A stretch of 64,000 bases of DNA from Bacillota bacterium (GTDB lineage: Bacteria; Bacillota; Clostridia; Lachnospirales; Lachnospiraceae): the NCBI GenBank assembly GCA_029224465.1, contig JAQXUQ010000010.1:62001-126000 (forward strand), given 5' to 3'. This document shows, in pieces, positions 7,935 through 18,048 of the stretch (position 1 is its first letter; each line of letters begins with the position of its first letter). The notes under the pieces were generated by a model, which ran no database searches, was not told the origin of the DNA, and saw nothing but the letters and a program-made list of their open reading frames with translations. The position numbers were made by a program, and so were the translations under genes.

Positions 7935-9551
7935 TTACCGAACACCTGTCAGCTCCGCCATTTTGTCATAAATTTCGGTATTGTCGTAGTAACCGGTGAA
8001 TTCATCCTGCCCCGCGCCCTGCGCCAGAACTTCGACCGGAAGGCCGGTATGCGCGTACGAGCCGAAGTTAACGCCGGACTTGTTGTTCAGGATGTGGGTG
8101 ATGGTTACGGTAAACGGTTCATAGCTTCCGTAAGCCACATACTCTTCCTGCGAAAACTCTGTTTCTTCTCCTGTCCTCGACATTGTCACTTCATAAGCCT
8201 TTTTCAGCTGATCATACTCGTACTGCGTCATCGCAAGCGTCCCGTCGTCTTCAGACTCCGGATGCAGATCCGCGCTGTCTTTTCCGTTCTCCGCCTGCGC
8301 GCTGCCGTCCGGAGCCGTCAGGCCGAACAGAGCCGTTACATCTTTCATCGCATCGTCGAACGGGGTCTTGTTTTCCTTGTACTTCGCGACATAGTCCTCG
8401 TCAAATTTCGCGTAGGAAATCTTCTGGTTCTTGAAATTTTTCAGGAATGTATCATAGTCCGTACCCGCATAGCCGATCGTCAGACCGCCCGTTTCATGAT
8501 CGCCGGTAACAAGGATCAGCGTTTCATCCGGATGCTGATTGTAAAACTTCACTGCTTCGGCAACCGCGTTGTCCAAAGCGAGCGTATCACCGATTGTGGA
8601 AGCGCCGTCGTTCGCGTGGCAGGCCCAGTCGATTTTGCCGCCCTCGACCATCATGAAAAAGCCTTTCTCATTGTTCAGAAGATCGATTCCCTTGGAAACA
8701 TAGTCAGCCAGCGCATATTCATTTTTCGTTCTGTCAACTTCATAGTTCATCGCGTCGCTGTCCGCCAAGTGTTCATCAATGACGATGACCTTGCCGTCGT
8801 CTTTTTTCAGTTTTCCGACTTCGTCCTGCTTCATGACAACCTTGTAGCCCGCCTTCTTTGCAAGGTCGTACAGGTTCTCTTTGTTTTCTTCCGGACCTGT
8901 CACCTTCTTGAGGCCGCCGCCGGCAAAATAATCAAACCCGCTGTCAATCAGTTCCTGCCCGATTTCATAGTAATTGTTGCGGGATTCCTGATGCGCGTAG
9001 AATGCGGCAGGTGTTGCGTGATTGAGATTTACCGTGGAAAGGATACCGATTTTGTAACCTTTCTGTTTTTTAAGCTTTTCGGCGATCGTCTCATACTTTT
9101 TACTGAAATCCAAAGACACATTGACCGAACCGCTCCAGGTCTTGTTGCCGGTCGCAATCGCTGTCGCCGTCGAGGCGCTGTCCGGTGCGAAACTCGTGCT
9201 GTCATAAGTCTGCGCCGATCCGGAAACGGGGAAATCCATCATGACGAGATTGTTTTTACTGGTCAGTTCGGTTTTCTTCTCGTCACCGGTCTGCACCGTT
9301 TCCGCTCCCTGCTGGTTCTGCGCACTCAGGTAGTAGTTCGTCAGCTGAATCTGGGGATAGCTCATACCGTCGCCGATAAACAGGAAAATGTACTTCGGCA
9401 GCTTTTCCTTCCGGTCTGTGGCAGAAGCCGCAGTCTTCTGCGCAGTCTGCGTTGTCTCCGCTTCCACTGTCCTCGGAACTGTGCCGATAGCTGTAAAAGC
9501 AGCCGCTCCGATAGCAGCCGTGAGCGTGATCAGTGCGAGTTTTTTCTTCAT
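7935..9551 (-). CDS. Secreted alkaline phosphatase
   Basis: This is a 538-residue PhoA-superfamily enzyme with a cleavable signal peptide (MKKKLALITLTAAIGAAAF...). Metal ligands and nucleophile are seen in FIGDGM, PDSASTATAIATG (the nucleophile Ser is in the DSAST segment), TGDHETGG and the late YAHTGLPVEV His. It would release phosphate from phosphomonoesters outside the membrane. There is no obvious lipobox. The ATG at 9551 follows AGGAGG. I see no convincing Pho-type box in the 130 bp upstream. Confidence 0.92.
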   Translation of the reverse strand: MKKKLALITLTAAIGAAAFTAIGTVPRTVEAETTQTAQKTAASATDRKEKLPKYIFLFIGDGMSYPQIQLTNYYLSAQNQQGAETVQTGDEKKTELTSKNNLVMMDFPVSGSAQTYDSTSFAPDSASTATAIATGNKTWSGSVNVSLDFSKKYETIAEKLKKQKGYKIGILSTVNLNHATPAAFYAHQESRNNYYEIGQELIDSGFDYFAGGGLKKVTGPEENKENLYDLAKKAGYKVVMKQDEVGKLKKDDGKVIVIDEHLADSDAMNYEVDRTKNEYALADYVSKGIDLLNNEKGFFMMVEGGKIDWACHANDGASTIGDTLALDNAVAEAVKFYNQHPDETLILVTGDHETGGLTIGYAGTDYDTFLKNFKNQKISYAKFDEDYVAKYKENKTPFDDAMKDVTALFGLTAPDGSAQAENGKDSADLHPESEDDGTLAMTQYEYDQLKKAYEVTMSRTGEETEFSQEEYVAYGSYEPFTVTITHILNNKSGVNFGSYAHTGLPVEVLAQGAGQDEFTGYYDNTEIYDKMAELTGVR

Positions 9552-9680
9552 GCATTCCTCCTCATAAGTGCTGTAATGATAAGGCCGGGCGCTCCCGATC
9601 CTTAAAGCCACAACCTGATTTTATGGCTGCATGAGAAAGCGGACTATCCTGCCGGTATTAAATCTTTGCAAAACACATGT

Positions 9681-9723
9681 AAAACAAAAAGCGGGTTTGT
9701 AAATTTTACTTTACAAACCCGCT
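9681..9723 (-). terminator. Rho-independent terminator of addBA
   Basis: A perfect 14 bp stem (9690-9703 with 9710-9723) and a 6 base loop are followed on the minus strand by TTTTTGTTTT. It lies 20 bp past the addA stop. Confidence 0.93.
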
Positions 9724-9743
9724 TCGTCCGGAAAATGTACTGG

Positions 9744-12700
9744 TTACACTTCAATTAATTGCTGCAGCCGGAAGGAATAGATCAGCTTCTGGGCCACAGG
9801 AAATCCGATCGTGCGCTCCAGCGCTTCTTTATAGTAATCCAGCTGAACACTGTATCTGCTGATCAGCTCCTGCGGTGTCTTTACATAATCTGTTTTGTAA
9901 TCAAGCAGTATGACCTTTTTTCCATCCACTCCGTCTTCCATAAAGAACACGTCGATCATTCCCTGAATCAGGATCGTTTCCGTTTCCGGGAAACCGCTCC
10001 CCAGCCTCGACGCCGGGACGCCGATGACAAACGGCTGCTCTCTTCGAAGCTCCCCCCGTGCGTCCGCGGCTGCCATCCGCGCCGCTGCCTCCGAATGCAG
10101 GAACGGCTGCAGCACCTCCGGCGTCAGAACATCACCGTACGCCGCCGGTATCTCCTTCCGGTCAATTTTTTCTCTGACAAACGCGATGATTTCATCGTCC
10201 GTAACCCGTGACGGCACCGGCCAGCGGCCAAAATCGATCAGCTCGCAGGCGCGGTGAATCGCGGTGCCGCGGCGCGCGCCCTTCAGCGTGCCGCCTGCCG
10301 CGGCCGTTCCGCTCCCGGCAGCAAACCGCGGTACCGGAATATCCGGGTCTTCCTCCGGATACAACTGCACGGCGCCGTCAAGCGAAGTCGCACTCTCCTC
10401 CATGGTACCGGCATTTTCTTCCTCAGAAACGCGTTTCAGTTCGGTGACCGTTGTTTTGGTAAAAAGCTCCCTTAAATTTTCATACGGGTATCGGAAGGAA
10501 AAACGCTCGTCCAGTTCCATCGCAAGCGCCGGGAGCGGAAGCTTCGTAATGCCGCCTTCCCTCGCTGCACGAAGCGTTTCTTTCCGGACGCCCAGTGTCA
10601 GTTTTTCTTCGACTTCATGCAGTTCAAGATCCGTGATATCCTGCTTTTTCACAAGAAAGTCCCGCTGCTGCGCCGGCGTCATCGCGGCAAAGGCCAGCTG
10701 GATCAGATCAAGATAACTGCTGACGCCGCGGATGACAGGTACCGGCAGAGGACCGGCGCCCGTAGCAGTCCCTGCCGCGGCTTTCTGCAGCTGCTTCTCC
10801 CTCGCGCTGTGCTGCCGCACATACCCCGTGATGATCAGTTTCTCTTTTGCCCGCGTGAGTGCGACATACAGAACGCGCAGCTCTTCTCCCAGGCTGTCAC
10901 GTTCTATCTTATCCCGTACAGCGAGTCCCCGGAGCGTTGCAAGCTCGCTCCGGTAAACCGGATCGATATAGTCAATTCCAAAGCCCAGATCGCTGTCAAT
11001 GATCACGGAGCCCTGCGAATCTTTGCCTTTAAATGCCAGCCTCCCTGCTGTTCCGCAGACAAAACAAACCGGAAACTCCAGTCCTTTGCTCTTATGGATG
11101 GTCATGATGCGGACGACGTCCGCGTTTTCATCCAGGACGTTCGCCTCTCCGTAATCGACTTTTCGCTCCCGCATCTGATCAATATAACGGATGAAATTGA
11201 AAAGTCCGGTAAACGCCGTCTTTTCGTAGTCCATCGCGCGCACAGTGAGCGCCTGCAGATTTGCCCGGCGCTGCTCCCCTGCGGGCAGCGCCGTAACGTA
11301 ATCATCGTACCCGGTCTGTGTAATCAGCTGTTCCAGCAGTGTATGAACCGGCATGATCTTCGCACGGTCCCGCCACGTCCCGAGAAAGGCAAGGAACGCG
11401 GCGCATTTTCTGCCGGCTTCGTTGTTTTGTCCGGCATACGAAGTCACCGCGTCCAGCAGGAACTGGTTCTCTCCATCAAAGGTATAAGCTTTCTCCCCGC
11501 TCTGCTCATTATCCGCGGCCCCGGTTCCGCTGTCTTCGCCGGGCTTGAAGGATGCGCGGATTCTTCCGATTTCATCTTCCGAAAAGCCGCCGAAATATCC
11601 ACGCAGCGTTCCATACAGCGCGATATCCTGCCGGGGGTTGTCGATGACCCGCAGCAGCTGCAGCACTTCCCGGATCTCCTCGGCAGCAAAGTATCCGGTT
11701 TTATTGTCCACATACAGGGGAATCCCCTGCAGCTCGAAGATCTCGCGGAACGCGTCATACCAGCTCCCGCCCGAACGCAGCAGAATCACGATGTCACTGT
11801 ATCGTACCGGCCGGAGCTGCCCCGTCTCTTTGTCGGTCACGAGCTCATAGCCTGCCATCCTGCGGATACGCTGCGCCACGGCAAGCGCCTCTTTCTTATG
11901 GCTGGACAGCGATGCCACATCATCCTCATCCCCGGAGGTTTCTCCGGCAGATTCCGCGCCGTCCGGAAATGTTTTTGCGGCGGCTTTCCCGGCGTCTTCT
12001 TCCGTATCTTCATCCGGCATGCCCGCAACAAGGATCAGTTCCGCCGTATCCGTCATCCCTTCCGGCAGCGGCGGATAGACAGCGCCGGCTTTGAGTTCGG
12101 CAGCTGCGTCATAATCGACGCCGCCAGCTTCCCTCCGCATAATTTTCCGGAATATATCATTGACTGCGTCCAGCACTTCGGGACGGCTCCGGAAATTCTG
12201 ATCCAGGTCGATCCGTTCACACTGCGGATCATCCGGCTTGTAGGTATCGAACTTCCGGACAAAGATCTCGGGGCGGGCATTTCGGAAACGATAGATGCTC
12301 TGTTTGACATCACCGACCATAAACCGCGCGAAGCGCCCATCCGCCTCGCCCGCAATCGTCGACAGGAGAAGCTCCTGCACTTCGTTGCTGTCCTGATATT
12401 CGTCGATCAGCACCTCGTCGAAATACTTCTCATACGCCTTCGCGCCGCTCCTCGGCACATAGCTGACTGTTCCGTCCGCATTCTCTCTGCGCTCCAGAAG
12501 AACCAGAAGCGCAAAACGTTCAAGATCGGAGAAATCGATAAGGCCGCGGTCTTTTTTAACCTGCGTGTACATATCGATAAAAGAAATCGTCGTATCGACG
12601 AGCGCCCGCAGCGCGGCATCCGCCCTGTTCATCCTCGAAACGAGCGTCCGCAGGTCAGCTGCGAAAATCTCCGTATTGTATTTCTGCAGCTGCTCTTTCA

Positions 12701-13694
12701 CCGATTTCCGGAGGTCGCCGGCAAGCTTTTTCTTCTCATCGCTGACGGTCGTCATCTTTTTGGTAATGGAAGGGAGTTTCGTAAAGGATGAAGGGGCCGC
12801 GCAGCTGGCTGCCAGTTTCTGAAAAACATCCCGCAGCGCAGCCGTATCCGCGCTCTCATCAAGTAAAACTCCGCGTGCCTGCTTCAATCCTTTTTCCGGA
12901 TCCGTAATGCCAAACGGAGCAAATACCGCATCCTGATCCGGCTCCAGAATATCCGCGTACGGATACGGACCGTCCGGCTGCGCGCAGATCGAAGCAATCG
13001 CGCGATAAATTTCCTTCGTATCTTCGATCGTATCCAGCGAGTCCAGAAGAAGCCTGCGGAACCACGGTTTATGCAGCAGGTCTTCCTCTCCCTGCACGCT
13101 GTAGTCTTCCCTGTGCGCAAGCAGCCAGTCTTTCTGCGAAGGATGGGAATTGGAAGCCGAATAAAGCCGTCCGATCAGTTCTTCCAGCCTGCCGTCTCCT
13201 TCCGCCGCAAAATACTCTGCCGCCGCAAGAAACGCAGGATCGTTCTTTTCGTGCTGCTGCTCTGCAAATTTGTCCAGCGTGTCGCTGCGCAGCAGTTTTT
13301 CTTCGGTGTCATCCATCTGCCGGCAGCCCGGGTCAAGTCCGATATCACTGAAATTATTGCGCAGGAGAAAGCTGCAGAAGCTGTCAATCGTCGTGATCTG
13401 CGCGTGGTGCAGAAGCGTTTCCTGCCGCTGCAGGTGCCTGTTGTCCGGCTCTTTCTCAATACGGTCCGAAATGGCTCTGCCGATTCTCTCGCGCATTTCC
13501 GCCGCGGCGGCCCGTGTGAACGTCACGACAAGAAGCCGGTCGATGTCAAGCGGCTTTTCTCCCTCGCTGATCATCCGGATAATACGTTCGACGAGGACGG
13601 CTGTTTTGCCGCTGCCTGCCGCCGCCGAGACCAGAATGTTATGATTTCTGGCGTTCAGCACCTTTGTCTGGTTCTGTGTAAAATGAATTCCCAT
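9744..13694 (-). CDS. addA: AddA helicase-nuclease subunit
   Basis: AddA, 1316 residues, is the UvrD-type helicase and nuclease subunit of AddAB. The complex processes double-strand breaks to load RecA. Visible motifs are Walker A SAAAGSGKT (residues 22-31), Walker B with DEYQDSN (431-437), the helicase VGDVKQSIYRFR motif, MTIHKSKGLEFP, and the C-terminal RecB-type nuclease motif LLDYKTD (D1265, K1267). The length is near the usual 1200-1250. A roughly 50-residue acidic insertion at about 555-605 and a low-complexity stretch near residue 1120-1150 may account for the excess. It follows addB by 6 bp. Confidence 0.97.
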   Translation of the reverse strand: MGIHFTQNQTKVLNARNHNILVSAAAGSGKTAVLVERIIRMISEGEKPLDIDRLLVVTFTRAAAAEMRERIGRAISDRIEKEPDNRHLQRQETLLHHAQITTIDSFCSFLLRNNFSDIGLDPGCRQMDDTEEKLLRSDTLDKFAEQQHEKNDPAFLAAAEYFAAEGDGRLEELIGRLYSASNSHPSQKDWLLAHREDYSVQGEEDLLHKPWFRRLLLDSLDTIEDTKEIYRAIASICAQPDGPYPYADILEPDQDAVFAPFGITDPEKGLKQARGVLLDESADTAALRDVFQKLAASCAAPSSFTKLPSITKKMTTVSDEKKKLAGDLRKSVKEQLQKYNTEIFAADLRTLVSRMNRADAALRALVDTTISFIDMYTQVKKDRGLIDFSDLERFALLVLLERRENADGTVSYVPRSGAKAYEKYFDEVLIDEYQDSNEVQELLLSTIAGEADGRFARFMVGDVKQSIYRFRNARPEIFVRKFDTYKPDDPQCERIDLDQNFRSRPEVLDAVNDIFRKIMRREAGGVDYDAAAELKAGAVYPPLPEGMTDTAELILVAGMPDEDTEEDAGKAAAKTFPDGAESAGETSGDEDDVASLSSHKKEALAVAQRIRRMAGYELVTDKETGQLRPVRYSDIVILLRSGGSWYDAFREIFELQGIPLYVDNKTGYFAAEEIREVLQLLRVIDNPRQDIALYGTLRGYFGGFSEDEIGRIRASFKPGEDSGTGAADNEQSGEKAYTFDGENQFLLDAVTSYAGQNNEAGRKCAAFLAFLGTWRDRAKIMPVHTLLEQLITQTGYDDYVTALPAGEQRRANLQALTVRAMDYEKTAFTGLFNFIRYIDQMRERKVDYGEANVLDENADVVRIMTIHKSKGLEFPVCFVCGTAGRLAFKGKDSQGSVIIDSDLGFGIDYIDPVYRSELATLRGLAVRDKIERDSLGEELRVLYVALTRAKEKLIITGYVRQHSAREKQLQKAAAGTATGAGPLPVPVIRGVSSYLDLIQLAFAAMTPAQQRDFLVKKQDITDLELHEVEEKLTLGVRKETLRAAREGGITKLPLPALAMELDERFSFRYPYENLRELFTKTTVTELKRVSEEENAGTMEESATSLDGAVQLYPEEDPDIPVPRFAAGSGTAAAGGTLKGARRGTAIHRACELIDFGRWPVPSRVTDDEIIAFVREKIDRKEIPAAYGDVLTPEVLQPFLHSEAAARMAAADARGELRREQPFVIGVPASRLGSGFPETETILIQGMIDVFFMEDGVDGKKVILLDYKTDYVKTPQELISRYSVQLDYYKEALERTIGFPVAQKLIYSFRLQQLIEV

Positions 13695-13700
13695 ATCCGA

Positions 13701-16700
13701 TTACTGCTCCCTGTCCTCTTTCGGGATCTTTTCAAAAATCTGATAGTAGCGGCAGCCCGGCAGTTTCCTGTCAAAACCGCACACATCCTGATAATCGCAG
13801 AACGTGCAGGCGCTTCTTCCGCCTTCGAGGGCTACCGGATCCGCCTGGATGTTTCCTTCCATGATCTGCAGAGCAAGCTCCAGAATTCTTCTTTTCATCG
13901 CTTCTGTCAGGGCGTTAAATTCCACTTCGTCGAAGGTCCTGGCTGCTGATGTTTTGGCGACCTGCTGCGGTGCCTTTTTCGTCAGCCTGACCGGAATGAC
14001 CGCACTGTCCGCTTCTTCCGAACGGTCCAGCAGGTGAATGACCGACGGATCGGCGTTCACCATTCCTTTCGGACATAGACTTTTCCGGATTGCCCGGAGA
14101 TGCGCTTTCCGCAGCTCGTCTGCCGTATTCCCGTCAACGCACGGATCATCCGGCAGCAGCGTTTCGCTCCTGATCAGAGGATCGGCAAAATGATAGTACA
14201 GAAGTGCCGCCGGTATAACGTTTTTACCCGGGTGCAGCTTTTCCAGAAGTTCCTTTTCGGCATCCATGTACAGCAGAAGCTGCAGCTGCAGGCCCGCGGC
14301 CATCTTGTTTTTGTCAAGATCCGGATTCCCGGACTTGTAATCAATGATCTTGATATACAGGTTTCCCTCGTCTCCGCAAAGGTCCACGCGGTCGATGCGC
14401 CCTGTCAGGGAGAGGCTGCGGCCGTCGGAAAGCCGGAAGTTCATGGCGTTGCCATAGCCGAAATCAACCTCAAAATATGCCGGCACAAACTCCCCTTGCT
14501 GCAGCTGATACTGGAGCGTCTCAATCGTGCGTTCGAGTATTTTCTCCATCCTTCCAAGCCTGTACGCATCCCTCGCGGACGCGTATACAAGACCGTGGTT
14601 ATACTGTCCGGCTGTTTCGGAAAGCGCTTCCCTGATGAATGTTTTTCCCTCTTCTTCCGAAAAATCATTCCAGGAAAGGTGATGCTCCCGCAGCTTCCTG
14701 CTGAAGCTCTCAATGCTGCCATGCAGAATGGTGCCGGAATCCGCGGGCTCGAAAGTAAAATTGCCGCGCCTGCGCAGCCGCAGACCGTATTGGAGATACT
14801 GTTTCAGGTAGCACTGCGCGGCGGTCTCAAGTCTTGTTACGGAGCCTCTGATGATATCGCCGTAAACAAGAGCCGCGGTTTCCGCCGAGAGCCGCATCGG
14901 CGTATATCGCGCAAAAGCCGTTTCGGAAAGTCTTCTCACCGCGGCCGCCTGCGGCCTTCCCGCGCCGCAGCAAAGGCCGTATACCGTAAGAAACCGGTCT
15001 TTCTCCTCCAGTTTTCTGTCATAAAGTCCGTCCGCAAACTCCCGAAGTCCCTCGGCCAGGAAATGAACAGAATCCTTATCGGATACCAGTTGCTGTTCCA
15101 TCGGACGAAGCTGCGGTGTCCGCACCTTCACCGCGGGGAACATGCGGCGCAGCAGATCGATCAGATAGGAAGGGCGAAGTGCCGATCCGTCCGGAGCTGC
15201 GGCGGCGAAGGATACAATGAGGCGCGCGGTTTGTTTTGTCAGATTCAGATAAAGATAATAGCGCTGAATATACATCTGCTGCCGCGGCGTCGGCGCAAGC
15301 TCCAGTCCCGACTCCTGCAGAAATTCGCGGTCAAGGTCGGAAATGAGGCCGCCCTTCGAGGTCGCGCGCGGGATGCTTCCGTCGTTTGCCCCGATGAAAA
15401 ACAGCACTTTCACCTCGGAAAGTCTGGTCCGTTCGATGTCACCTGCGAGGACGCGGTCCGCTTTCTGCGGCAAAGTACCAAGCTTGATCTCCTGCAGTCC
15501 GGCGTCAACCAGTTCCGCATAATCCGCGGCGGAAACCGGTTCATCGCCTAAAAGCTCATAGAGCTGATCCAGGAGCACGATCAGCGCGCGGTAAATCTGG
15601 TCATATTCCTTTTCGCGAACCGGATCACCTTCCTTTTCGAATTTGGCCGCAAGTACCTGCATCTTCTCCGCCGCATGAATGCGCAGCAGGAATTCATACA
15701 AAGCCCCGGTCCTTGCGGCTGCGCTTTTGTCCGCGCTGATCAAAGGCTCCAGTTCATAGAGGAACTTCCGGCGAAGTATTTCGAAATCACCTTCAAACGG
15801 TTCCATCCATTTCCCTTTGGAACGGATGCCTCGTGCCAGGCAGTAGTTCTCCAGCCGGTCTGTCTCTTCAGGAAGAAGATTCGACAGGCCGCTCCGCAGA
15901 TACCGGAAAACAGACCCGTACGCGAAACTCTCCGAGATTACAAGAAGGACGCTCCGCACGGCTTCGGTCAGGGGATTCTGGATCACGGCCCTCGTCCGGT
16001 CGACATAAACCGGAATGTCGTAGCGGGCTGCCTGCAGCTCCAGCTCGTCGGCATAGGCGGCAAGATCCCCGGCCACGATGCCGAAGTCACGGAAAGCATA
16101 TCCTTCCGAACGCACCAGCTCCCGGATACGGATGCAGACCTGACGGACTTCTTCCGCGATGGAGTCAGCCTGCATGATTTCGACCGGGAAATCTCCGCTT
16201 CGTGGAACTGCGGGGCGCTGTCCGTCTGCGGCGCCTGCGGACCGGGCGCTGCCGGACGGAGCGGCTCCGGCAGCCGCTCTGCGGCTGCTCTCTTCCTGTT
16301 CAAAGGGCTTTAACGGGAAGCGGAACAGCGTCTTCTCCAGATGCGCAAAGGCCGCTCTGCCGGAAAAACGGCCGGGCGTACCCTCTCCAAACGTCACATC
16401 CTTGTCGTGAGGCACCCCCGCTTTTGCGGCAAGCATTGTGATGTCACGGATTGTTTTGCGCGGAAGATAAAAGAGATCCTGCTCGTCCAGCAGCACGTGC
16501 GGATCCTCACATTCGGCCGCGGAAGGTCCTCCGTCCTCACCGATCGTCAGGCTGAAAATCACCTTTTCCGCCCGCTCCATCAAAGCAGTCAGCACCCTGT
16601 ACTGCACCGGCGTAAACCCCGTAAAACCGTCGAAAATCAGAATGCTGGGCGGAATTAAGCGGGACTGTGGTATCACCTGCGCAAGCCGGTCCATCGTCTC

Positions 16701-17240
16701 CTCATTTGTAATAAAACGCTCTTTCTCGTAAGCAAGAAAAGCCCGATACAAAATCTGGACATCCCGCAGTCTTGCAGCCAGCGCGCCCTGTCCATGCTCT
16801 TTGGCATACCGGATGAGGTCGTCGACGTCGGACACCCCGACTCCATATTGCATGAACTCGGAAATCACCGACTTGATTTCGCTGATCATGCCGAGCTTGT
16901 CCAGCTGCCCCTTCAAGACAGAAAGGTCCTTCGAACAGCCTGCTGCCGCTTTGCGAAGAATCAGGCTTTTTCCTACATCATCCAGCAGTGTTCTGTCATC
17001 GGTTCCGACTTCCGCGAAGATGCGGTGCGCCAACCTTCCAAAGGACAAAACATCGACATTCATGATTCCATGATTTGGCGATGCCAGGACAAGCTCCTTC
17101 TGTGTCTGCATCGTGTACTGCTCCGGCACAATGTACATGGCATACCGGCCGATGGAACCGCTTGTGTATTGAATGACTTTTTTATGAAGCTCACTGCTTT
17201 TTCCGGCGCCGGAGGCGCCTGTATAAAAAGAATAGCTCAT
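13701..17240 (-). CDS. addB: AddB helicase-nuclease subunit
   Basis: AddB is 1179 residues long. It has Walker A GASGAGKSSE near the N-terminus. The second nuclease domain has the IIDYKSGN motif. The iron-sulfur staple cysteines are in CTFCDYQDVC...C (C1145, C1148, C1154), with a distal Cys in QCYLKQYLQYGL. AddB recognises Chi-like sites and cuts the second strand. A poorly conserved Ala/Ser/Gly-rich insertion lies near residues 308-345. A TATAAT-like -10 lies at 17292-17287, but no good -35 precedes it, so the promoter is uncertain. Upstream is the repeat block. Confidence 0.97.
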   Translation of the reverse strand: MSYSFYTGASGAGKSSELHKKVIQYTSGSIGRYAMYIVPEQYTMQTQKELVLASPNHGIMNVDVLSFGRLAHRIFAEVGTDDRTLLDDVGKSLILRKAAAGCSKDLSVLKGQLDKLGMISEIKSVISEFMQYGVGVSDVDDLIRYAKEHGQGALAARLRDVQILYRAFLAYEKERFITNEETMDRLAQVIPQSRLIPPSILIFDGFTGFTPVQYRVLTALMERAEKVIFSLTIGEDGGPSAAECEDPHVLLDEQDLFYLPRKTIRDITMLAAKAGVPHDKDVTFGEGTPGRFSGRAAFAHLEKTLFRFPLKPFEQEESSRRAAAGAAPSGSARSAGAADGQRPAVPRSGDFPVEIMQADSIAEEVRQVCIRIRELVRSEGYAFRDFGIVAGDLAAYADELELQAARYDIPVYVDRTRAVIQNPLTEAVRSVLLVISESFAYGSVFRYLRSGLSNLLPEETDRLENYCLARGIRSKGKWMEPFEGDFEILRRKFLYELEPLISADKSAAARTGALYEFLLRIHAAEKMQVLAAKFEKEGDPVREKEYDQIYRALIVLLDQLYELLGDEPVSAADYAELVDAGLQEIKLGTLPQKADRVLAGDIERTRLSEVKVLFFIGANDGSIPRATSKGGLISDLDREFLQESGLELAPTPRQQMYIQRYYLYLNLTKQTARLIVSFAAAAPDGSALRPSYLIDLLRRMFPAVKVRTPQLRPMEQQLVSDKDSVHFLAEGLREFADGLYDRKLEEKDRFLTVYGLCCGAGRPQAAAVRRLSETAFARYTPMRLSAETAALVYGDIIRGSVTRLETAAQCYLKQYLQYGLRLRRRGNFTFEPADSGTILHGSIESFSRKLREHHLSWNDFSEEEGKTFIREALSETAGQYNHGLVYASARDAYRLGRMEKILERTIETLQYQLQQGEFVPAYFEVDFGYGNAMNFRLSDGRSLSLTGRIDRVDLCGDEGNLYIKIIDYKSGNPDLDKNKMAAGLQLQLLLYMDAEKELLEKLHPGKNVIPAALLYYHFADPLIRSETLLPDDPCVDGNTADELRKAHLRAIRKSLCPKGMVNADPSVIHLLDRSEEADSAVIPVRLTKKAPQQVAKTSAARTFDEVEFNALTEAMKRRILELALQIMEGNIQADPVALEGGRSACTFCDYQDVCGFDRKLPGCRYYQIFEKIPKEDREQ

Positions 17241-17449
17241 GCTGCTCTAAACTCCTTTTCACTGCGATCGCCAGTCGCGATGATTTATTATACATCGAAG
17301 CGGGGGCAGCCGGGGATGGGGAAACTTGTACGCGCGGTGCTCACTTTGGCTCTCCGGAGGCTCCGCCGCGCGGCAATATTCTCCGGCTCTTCAGTGCCTT
17401 CGCCGCGCGGCTCGATTTATTCCGAGCGGTGGTGCGGCGGGGCGGGCGC

Positions 17450-17630
17450 TATCTATGCAATGGCACATTTATTCCCGCTTTTGCATGGATTATTCAAGAC
17501 ATCTTCGGCGAACACGCGCGTATTGCATGGATTTCTTCGTTTTTCAGGCAATACCGCGCCGGCCGCCGGATTCGTTTTGGATTATCTATGCATCCCGGCG
17601 CGGTTCTTCCATATTGCATGGAACTGATCC
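17450..17630. repeat. Dispersed nested palindrome, copy B
   Basis: The core runs 17482-17595. The left outer arm TTGCATGGATTATTCAAGAC mirrors the right arm GTTTTGGATTATCTATGCAT. The inner arms are GTATTGCATG and CAGGCAATAC. The third pair is CTATCTATGCAATGG on the left and CCATATTGCATGG on the right. Confidence 0.85.
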
Positions 17631-17721
17631 AATCTTGTCCGCGCGGTGTTCACTCCGGCTCTTCGAAGGCTTCGCCGCGCGGCCTGATTTATTCCGGGCG
17701 GTGGTGCGGCGGGTCGGGCGC

Positions 17722-17902
17722 TATCTATGCAATGGCACATTTATTCCCGCTTTTGCATGGATTATTCAAGACATCTTCGGCGAACACGCGCGTATTGCAT
17801 GGATTTCTTCGTTTTTCAGGCAATACCGCGCCGGCCGCCGGATTCGTCTTGGATTATCTATGCAATCTGGCGCGGTTCTTCCATATTGCATGGAACTGAT
17901 CC
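17722..17902. repeat. Dispersed nested palindrome, copy C
   Basis: The core runs 17754-17867. It is copy B displaced by 272 bp with few changes; the right arm reads GTCTTGGATTATCTATGCAA and so pairs better than in copy B. Confidence 0.85.
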
Positions 17903-18048
17903 AATCTTGTCCGCGCGGTGTTCACTCCGGCTCTTCGAGGGCTTCGCCGCGCGGCTCGATTTATTCGGTGCGGCTCGCTCTCATTCTTCTTCACCGATAG
18001 GATGCATCTATTCTATAATCACAGCAGTGACATGCTCTTCGTCTTCTG

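Larger units (their letters stand above)
17331..17968. repeat. 272 bp tandem duplication holding two nested palindromes
   Basis: Units run 17399-17670 and 17671-17942 with a near-exact 272 bp period. A partial third copy ends about 17968, and a decayed part of a unit lies at 17331-17398. Each unit begins with a GC-rich module bounded by the self-complementary CCGCGCGG and ends with a copy of the dispersed palindrome. The period is not a multiple of three, and the open frames across it shift between units, so it is not coding. It fills the gap between addB and a broken nuclease gene. Confidence 0.9.

Noticed and set aside
9552-9680. Pho box upstream of the alkaline phosphatase
   Set aside because: No repeated TT(A/C/T)A(C/T)A-type direct repeats at 11 bp spacing could be found.
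17331-17968. Possible CRISPR array
   Set aside because: The repeat unit is 272 bp with an almost unchanged interior. There are no short repeats with unique spacers and no cas genes.
17326-18000. Long plus-strand open frames across the repeat block
   Set aside because: Their sequence follows the 272 bp DNA repeat, which shifts frame between units. There is no ribosome site and the peptides have no domain, so they are by-products of GC-rich repeats.
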